Positions 61,557-64,000 of a stretch of DNA of 64,000 nt are shown one piece after another. The notes under the pieces were generated by a model. It was not told the DNA's origin. It was given only the letters and a program-made list of their open reading frames with translations, and ran no database searches. The position numbers and the translations under genes were made by a program. Source of the DNA: Alphaproteobacteria bacterium HT1-32 (lineage in GTDB: Bacteria > Pseudomonadota > Alphaproteobacteria > Rhodospirillales > HT1-32); the NCBI GenBank assembly GCA_009649675.1, contig WJPL01000003.1, positions 533,645 through 597,644 on the forward strand. The letters run 5' to 3'. The stretch's first letter is position 1. Each line of letters opens with the position of its first letter.

Positions 61557-62960
61557 TTAAATCCGGTATCCCATCCGCAGGCCACCCCAGTGCCGACCCT
61601 GAACAAGTATCGGAGCCGAGAGGTCTTTCATCAGCACAAACTCTCCTCCCCCCATATCCCGGCGATAGGTCTGCAACAGAAATGGTTTCTGGTTCTGACC
61701 GGCGGCAAGGCCTGTCCGGTCGTCAAACAACCGGCGGTTCCGGCTGTTTGCATTGTTCCAGACCGGGTCACTGCCCTGCGGCTGGGAGAATTTGATGTTA
61801 TGGGTCGGCAGAAAGCCGTTGCGGTCTACCGCTGCGCAAAACACGACTTTCTCATCAAGCTCCAGAAGACGTTCCTGCACATCAGGGCAGATTTCATCCG
61901 TTAACGGCACGAATGGTGTCATCTGCTGCAGGGGATCGGTATCCGGAATGGCGACATAGTCTTCGCTGAACAGATCCTCGATCGAAATCCGCCCCGCCTC
62001 AACAGCAGCCTCGAACGCTTCCGCGAGTTCTGCCGCACCAGCCTGAACCGCCTCAATGAACTTCGTATCCGCTGTCCGGAAGCCGCTATTGGCAATCAGA
62101 CCAATCAAGTCCTCGTTACGGGCCAGCAACGAGCCGAGACGCTGATCCGCCGACTGCAGGTCGGTACTGGCCTGCTGCACACCACTGCTGACATCATGGA
62201 TCCGCTGCTCAAACGCCTGACACTGTTGCAGGGATGTTGCCGCATGGCCTGAAATCTCGGCGGCCTTCTCGCTCAGTCCGCGGATCGCATTGTCAAAACC
62301 GCCAACTGTCGAGTTGATGACCGTGACGCCATTTGAAACGTCACCAGCCAGCCCGACAGCCCCGCTTGAGCTGTCCATCAGATGAGCAATGTTGTCCGAC
62401 AGACCCTTCACCGTCTCATCAATGCTGCCGGTTGCCTGCGCTGTCTGGCCTGCCAGCGTTTTCACCTCGCCCGCAACCACGGCAAAACCTTTGCCGGCGT
62501 CGCCGGCCCGGGCGGCCTCGATGGTTGCATTGAGGGCAAGAAGGTTGGTCTGGCTGGCGATACCCTGAATATCGCGGGAAATCCTCGCCACGCCCGACAA
62601 TGAAGCTTCCAGCCCGGCGAGACGTTCCTCGATACCGCTAACCGATCCGACCAGTTCGGCAATACTGCTGATCGCAGTATCAACAGTCTGCCGGGATTGT
62701 GTCATTTCGGCACCGACATTGCGGGTAACCTCATTTGACTGATCACCGGCGTCAGCAATCGTCTGCACACTTTCCGCCATTGATTGTGCAAGGCTTGTCA
62801 GTTCTGCGAACAATTCTGCCTGATGCGCAACAAACCGGGTGACCGCATCAACGTTGCCAGCGACATCCGCAATCTCCAGTGCCAGTTCCTGCGCCATAGC
62901 CAGAACATTCGATGCAAACGCATCCGGATCTGAAGGTTTGTGCTGATCTTCGTTTTCCAT
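61557..62960 (-). CDS. Cytoplasmic methyl-accepting chemotaxis protein with C-terminal sensor domain
   Basis: 467-residue receptor without membrane helices. The signalling tip ([44 protein letters not shown]) lies near 135-180, then coiled coil, and the C-terminal 140 residues form a sensor part with [36 protein letters not shown] and [29 protein letters not shown]. This reversed order, with the sensor last, is known from soluble receptors of alphaproteobacteria. The ligand is unknown. GGAGG stands before ATG 62960. Confidence 0.9.
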   Translation of the reverse strand: MENEDQHKPSDPDAFASNVLAMAQELALEIADVAGNVDAVTRFVAHQAELFAELTSLAQSMAESVQTIADAGDQSNEVTRNVGAEMTQSRQTVDTAISSIAELVGSVSGIEERLAGLEASLSGVARISRDIQGIASQTNLLALNATIEAARAGDAGKGFAVVAGEVKTLAGQTAQATGSIDETVKGLSDNIAHLMDSSSGAVGLAGDVSNGVTVINSTVGGFDNAIRGLSEKAAEISGHAATSLQQCQAFEQRIHDVSSGVQQASTDLQSADQRLGSLLARNEDLIGLIANSGFRTADTKFIEAVQAGAAELAEAFEAAVEAGRISIEDLFSEDYVAIPDTDPLQQMTPFVPLTDEICPDVQERLLELDEKVVFCAAVDRNGFLPTHNIKFSQPQGSDPVWNNANSRNRRLFDDRTGLAAGQNQKPFLLQTYRRDMGGGEFVLMKDLSAPILVQGRHWGGLRMGYRI

Positions 62961-63054
62961 ACCTGCCCTCCTCCCTGACTTCTTTTTTATGAGTTTTCAG
63001 GTGAAGGCCGCAACAAGCAATGATTTTGCGCAGAAAACGCTGAATAACAGCCGT

Positions 63055-64000
63055 TCAAAGCAGGAAAAAAGCAGCCATTCCGAGGAAACTGAAGAAACCG
63101 AGAACATCTGTGACCGTGGTCAGGAAAACACTCGATGCAATTGCCGGATCAATTTTGAGGCGCTCCAGAACAACCGGGATACCGACACCGAACAACCCGG
63201 CAATCAGCATATTCATGATCATGGCAATACCGATGATCAGGGCCAGCGGCAGGCTGCTGAACCAGAACCAGGCAATGATACCGGTAAGGATGGCGAACAG
63301 AATTCCGTTGATACCGCCGACCAGAACTTCCTTGCCGACAATCCGCATGGCATTTGTCGATGTCAGTTCACGGGTTGCCAGCGCCCTCACCGCCACCGTC
63401 AGGGTCTGGGTGCCCGCATTGCCGCCCATCGAGGCAACAATGGGCATCAGGACAGCCAGTGCCACGATCTGTTCAATTGTCGCGTCGAACATGCCAATCA
63501 CCATCGAGGCAAGGATCGCCGTGCCCAGATTGACCAGCAGCCATGTGAAGCGGGATTTCGTTGTGTCGATGACCGCATGATACAAGTCATCCTCGGCCAC
63601 ACCACCAAGGCGCATCAGATCTTCTTCGGCTTCTTCATCAATAACGTCGACCACATCATCAATGTGAATAACACCGACCATCGCGCCATTTTCATCCACC
63701 ACCGGAGCTGATGTCAGATCCTGCTGACGGAAGATAAAGGCAACCTCCTCCTGATCGAGATCGGCTGCGATGGTATTGATATCTTTCTCCATGATCTCGG
63801 TCAGGTCGACCTGGCGAACCGTCCGCAGCATCCGGCTCAGGGGAATTGTGCCAATCGGCCGCTCATCCGCATCAAGGATAAAAACGTCATAAAAATCGTC
63901 AGGCAGGTCAGAGCTGTTGCGGGCAAAATCGATCACCTGACCGACCGTCCATGTCGATGAGACCGCAACATAATCATGCTGCATCAGGCGCCCGGCGGAA
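63055..64000 (-). CDS. mgtE: Magnesium transporter MgtE, C-terminal two thirds (cut by window edge)
   Basis: MgtE is a Mg2+ channel of the inner membrane, gated by cytoplasmic Mg2+. The visible part has the end of the N-domain (SAGRLMQHDYVAV), two CBS domains (YDVFILDADERPIGTIPLSRML; SAPVVDENGAMVGVIHIDDVVDVI), and five membrane helices, with the pore part MPIVASMGGNAGTQTLTVAVRALA. The frame stays open to base 64000; the ATG at 63984 lies inside SAGRLM and is not the real start. About 140 N-terminal residues are missing from the window. Confidence 0.95.
   Translation of the reverse strand, partial: SAGRLMQHDYVAVSSTWTVGQVIDFARNSSDLPDDFYDVFILDADERPIGTIPLSRMLRTVRQVDLTEIMEKDINTIAADLDQEEVAFIFRQQDLTSAPVVDENGAMVGVIHIDDVVDVIDEEAEEDLMRLGGVAEDDLYHAVIDTTKSRFTWLLVNLGTAILASMVIGMFDATIEQIVALAVLMPIVASMGGNAGTQTLTVAVRALATRELTSTNAMRIVGKEVLVGGINGILFAILTGIIAWFWFSSLPLALIIGIAMIMNMLIAGLFGVGIPVVLERLKIDPAIASSVFLTTVTDVLGFFSFLGMAAFFLL

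Overview
The window reads as chromosomal DNA of a heterotrophic alphaproteobacterium, probably a Rhodospirillales- or Sneathiella-like marine or soil organism. Support comes from the aapJQMP amino-acid importer, the class I PHA synthase, the alaC-hom-glpX-recJ run, MgtE, several soluble chemotaxis receptors and sites that match the alphaproteobacterial CtrA half-site exactly. Nearly all DNA is coding. I see no transposase, integrase, phage gene or CRISPR array. The genus is an inference.

Layout. 1-9613 (minus) is one arm of a type VI secretion cluster in transcription order tssB-tssC-hcp-tssE-tssF-tssG-clpV-vgrG, with vgrG cut by the left edge. The 540-bp gene-free region 9614-10153 behind tssB is AT-rich and carries three exact TTAACCAT sites. 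10154-12873 (minus) holds an HExxH-containing SprA-related protein, a DHH-family phosphoesterase and a DMT permease. 13057-21704 (plus) is a catabolic block: IclR regulator, SsuABC/TauABC-like importer, amidase, type Ic aspartate aminotransferase, D-tartrate-dehydratase-like enolase-superfamily enzyme and tartrate/D-malate dehydrogenase. The same palindrome GTGAC-N5-GTCAC lies before iclR and before the importer, so the block looks like one regulon.

21807-33747 is mixed: a secreted trypsin-like protease, a DOPA-dioxygenase-like protein, a DUF2254 membrane protein, an MFS carrier divergent from an RraA/HMG-aldolase-like gene, a ferric-iron importer (binding protein and fused permease, no ATPase here) under two Fur-like boxes, a membrane adenylate cyclase, a large exported helical-repeat protein and a second DMT permease. 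34043-38242 is the complete aapJQMP operon, followed by a small NrtS-like membrane protein and an FAH-family hydrolase.

39406-51063 contains a TauD/TfdA-type dioxygenase divergent from an atypical SDR, an XRE regulator, paaY and paaG back to back, a nitroreductase, a possible redox-taxis group (hemerythrin, Aer-like PAS protein, cytoplasmic MCP), a TTC38-like TPR protein, a CDP-glycerol-glycerophosphotransferase-like enzyme overlapping an alginate-lyase-like lipoprotein, and a GST. 51063-64000 is mostly core: trhO, tRNA-Glu(UUC), recJ, glpX, hom, alaC, an OmpA-family lipoprotein, phaC, a formyltransferase-like protein, a cytoplasmic MCP and mgtE, which runs off the right edge.

Recurring theme: each of the three ABC operons has a stable hairpin directly after the binding-protein gene and before or inside the first permease gene, as expected if binding protein is made in excess over permease. 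Another hairpin pairs with the ribosome-binding site of the TTG-started TPR gene, and a perfect 19-bp inverted repeat separates the tartrate block from the protease gene. All functional names rest on reading motifs and remembered family patterns; no database search was run.
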